Origin: JAGQUL01 sp038212015
GTDB lineage: Bacteria; Actinomycetota; Thermoleophilia; Gaiellales; SKUG01
NCBI GenBank assembly: GCA_038212015.1
Contig: JBBQUY010000117.1
Coordinates: 1 to 6,863 of the forward strand
DNA: 6,863 nucleotides
Reading direction: 5' to 3'
This document shows, piece by piece, positions 5,455 to 6,863 of this stretch. The translations under genes were made by a program, and so were the position numbers. Positions within the stretch are counted from its first letter, which is position 1. Each line of letters opens with the position of its first letter. Under the pieces are notes generated by a model, which made no database searches, had not been told where the DNA came from, and saw nothing but the letters and a program-made list of their open reading frames with translations.

Positions 5455-6282
5455 TCAGCTCGCTGCCGTATAGCGGCCGAGCAGACGAACGGACGTGGCG
5501 CGCTGCGTCAGCGACGCAACGAGCGTGTTCACGGTGTCACCGTCCAGTTCCCCGTGATCGGCCATCTCGACATCGATCGCGAACGCGTACTCCCACAGCG
5601 TGTCGCCCGCCGGACGCGATTCGAGCTTCGTGAGGTTGAGGCCGACGTCGGCGATCGCTTCCAGGCACGCCAGCAGCGCGCCGGGCTCGTTGCGCGTCGT
5701 GAACACGAGCGATGCCTTGTTCGCGGGACCGGCGACTGGCTGCGAGCCGAGCACGAAGAACCGCGTCGTGTTGTCGGATCGTGCCTGGATGTCAGTCGCG
5801 AGCACGTCGAGTCCGTGCAGTGCACCTGCGCGCTCGCTGGCGATTGCCGCGTGCGCGCTGCCTGCGCCGAGCTCGGCCACCTCGCGCGCCGCGATCGCGG
5901 TGTTGGTGGCGGCAACCCCGGCGATGCCGTGCTCGGTGAGGAATGTGGCGCACTGTGCGAGCGCCTGCGGGTGCGAGTGCGCGTGCGTGATCTCGTCGAG
6001 CCGAGCGCCGGCAGCGGCAAGCAGGCTGTGCCGTACGGCGAGGCACACTTCACCGACGACGTGCACGTCCTCGTTCGCGAGCAGTGCATCGTAGGTCTCG
6101 AGCACGCTTCCGTGAAGCGAGTTCTCGATCGGCACGACGCCGGCATCGGCATCGCCTGCCGCGACCGCCGCGACCACGGCGCCGAACGACGCGAGCGCCA
6201 CGCGTGGGGCGTGGTCGCCGAAGTGCTGCACGAGCGCCGCCTCGCCGAATGCGCCGGCGGTCCCCTGAAACGCGACCGGCAT
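5455..6282 (-). CDS. pheA: Prephenate dehydratase with C-terminal ACT regulatory domain
   Basis: The 275-residue enzyme decarboxylates and dehydrates prephenate to phenylpyruvate, the committed step to phenylalanine, in the cytoplasm. The dehydratase domain starts at residue 1 (MPVAFQGTAGAFGE), with the substrate-site segment GVVPIENSLHGSV (48-60) and the catalytic TRF motif in NTTRFFVLG (171-179). The ACT domain follows: NEPGALLACLEAIADVGLNL (198-217), then ESRP (221-224), the conserved phenylalanine-binding motif, so feedback inhibition by phenylalanine is expected. There is no chorismate mutase domain, which marks the stand-alone type found in actinobacteria rather than the fused enterobacterial P-protein. 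The ATG at 6282 is chosen because homology begins exactly there and GAAGG lies just upstream; a longer reading frame to 6633 only overlaps the DAHP synthase gene. The 14-base gap after that gene points to one transcript. Confidence 0.95.
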   Translation of the reverse strand: MPVAFQGTAGAFGEAALVQHFGDHAPRVALASFGAVVAAVAAGDADAGVVPIENSLHGSVLETYDALLANEDVHVVGEVCLAVRHSLLAAAGARLDEITHAHSHPQALAQCATFLTEHGIAGVAATNTAIAAREVAELGAGSAHAAIASERAGALHGLDVLATDIQARSDNTTRFFVLGSQPVAGPANKASLVFTTRNEPGALLACLEAIADVGLNLTKLESRPAGDTLWEYAFAIDVEMADHGELDGDTVNTLVASLTQRATSVRLLGRYTAAS

Positions 6283-6285
6283 CTG

Positions 6286-6290
6286 CCTTC
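6286..6290 (-). promoter_or_regulatory. Ribosome binding site of pheA
   Basis: GAAGG on the minus strand lies 3 bases before the ATG at 6282. The spacing is short, but it is the only such site in the 14-base gap between the two genes. Confidence 0.5.
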
Positions 6291-6296
6291 GCGCCG

Positions 6297-6863
6297 CTAC
6301 GATGCGACCTTCGCCCGCAGGATGAGCGAGCGGTCGACGGCCGCGGCCACACGATCGACGCCTCCGAGCAGCTCCCCGAAGGCCGCAGGCGTGAGCGACT
6401 GCGCGCCATCGCTCGCTGCCGTCTCGGGATGCGCGTGCACCTCGACGAGGAGCCCGTCGGCTCCGGCAGCGACCGCCGCGCGCGAGATCGGCGTGATCAG
6501 GTCGGCACGACCCGTCGCATGGCTCGGATCGACGATCACCGGCAGGTGCGACATCGCCTTGAGCACCGGCACGGCATTGACGTCGAAGGTCGAGCGGGTC
6601 GCCGTCTCGAACGTGCGGATCCCGCGCTCGCACAGGAGCACGTTGGGATTGCCCTGGCTGAGGATGTATTCCGCGGCCAGCAGCAGTTCCTCGATCGTGG
6701 CGCTCATGCCTCGTTTGAGCAGTACGGGCCTGGACTGACGACCGACGGCCTCGAGCAATCGGTAGTTCTGCATGTTGCGCGTGCCCAGCTGCAGCACGTC
6801 GGCGTAGTGGCTCACCATGTCGACCTCGTCCGAGCCCATGACCTCGGTGATGATCGACATCCC
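6297..6863 (-). CDS. aroF: 3-deoxy-7-phosphoheptulonate (DAHP) synthase, type I-beta, C-terminal part
   Basis: The gene runs off the right edge; about 188 C-terminal residues are visible, roughly the second half of a normal 340-residue enzyme. It condenses phosphoenolpyruvate with erythrose 4-phosphate, the first step of the shikimate pathway. Counting from the first visible Met, the key segments are TEVM (5-8), LQLGTRNMQNY (23-33), VLLKRGMSATIEE (46-58), CERGIRTFE (77-85), DPSHATGR (112-119), LLVEVHAHPETAASDGAQSL (137-156). These are standard for the KDO8P-synthase-like (I-beta) class; the EVH and SDG residues serve metal and active-site roles in the family. The methionine at 6860 is internal (the family continues upstream of TEVM), so it is not the start. 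A feedback domain, if any, would be N-terminal and outside the window. It is the upstream gene of the pair with pheA. The symbol follows common use for this class and could be listed as aroG elsewhere. Confidence 0.95.
   Translation of the reverse strand, partial: GMSIITEVMGSDEVDMVSHYADVLQLGTRNMQNYRLLEAVGRQSRPVLLKRGMSATIEELLLAAEYILSQGNPNVLLCERGIRTFETATRSTFDVNAVPVLKAMSHLPVIVDPSHATGRADLITPISRAAVAAGADGLLVEVHAHPETAASDGAQSLTPAAFGELLGGVDRVAAAVDRSLILRAKVAS

Noticed and set aside
6283..6633. N-terminal extension of pheA by 117 residues
   Set aside because: It overlaps the DAHP synthase gene in another frame and is Arg-rich; the dehydratase homology begins at the Met at 6282.
1..6863. CRISPR array
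   Set aside because: No regularly spaced repeats of 24-40 bases with unique spacers occur anywhere in the window.

Overview
The window looks like a high-GC actinobacterial chromosome (Actinomycetota; I cannot go deeper). The coding frames prefer G or C at third codon positions, and the ABC-F protein resembles the actinomycete macrolide/lincosamide resistance type. The window appears to join the right end of an integrated mobile element (about 1-1623) to ordinary chromosome (about 1624-6863). The junction is inferred from a 3' half of a tRNA gene at 1624-1665, best fitting tRNA-Thr(GGU). It has no 5' half and is followed by a strong hairpin terminator at 1671-1696. This is the usual scar left at the distal end of an element that integrated into a tRNA 3' end.

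Left part (1-1623): about 500 bases without a convincing gene, then a tight two-gene unit. The first gene encodes a 253-residue RelA/SpoT-domain protein with no HD hydrolase domain. The second, 4 nt downstream, encodes a 72-residue acidic protein. Position and arrangement make this a candidate small-alarmone-synthetase toxin-antitoxin or phage-defence pair (inference). GGGGCAAC-type direct repeats lie on both sides of the pair, and a cluster of inverted repeats built on TCCGGAC lies between the pair and the tRNA fragment.

Middle (1820-3574): one 584-residue protein of a family I do not recognise. It has a strong ribosome binding site, a long predicted helical/coiled-coil segment, and three similar short hydrophobic-DG-aromatic motifs suggesting a diverged repeat. 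A 244-base gap follows.

Right part (3819-6863): an ABC-F ATPase of the ribosome-protection type (543 aa, two complete ATPase domains). It converges, with only 4 bases between stop codons, on a minus-strand aromatic amino acid unit. That unit holds a type I-beta DAHP synthase (first step of the shikimate pathway, cut by the window edge) followed 14 bases later by a stand-alone prephenate dehydratase (committed step to phenylalanine). These two enzymes open the shikimate pathway and commit carbon to phenylalanine, and are probably co-transcribed.
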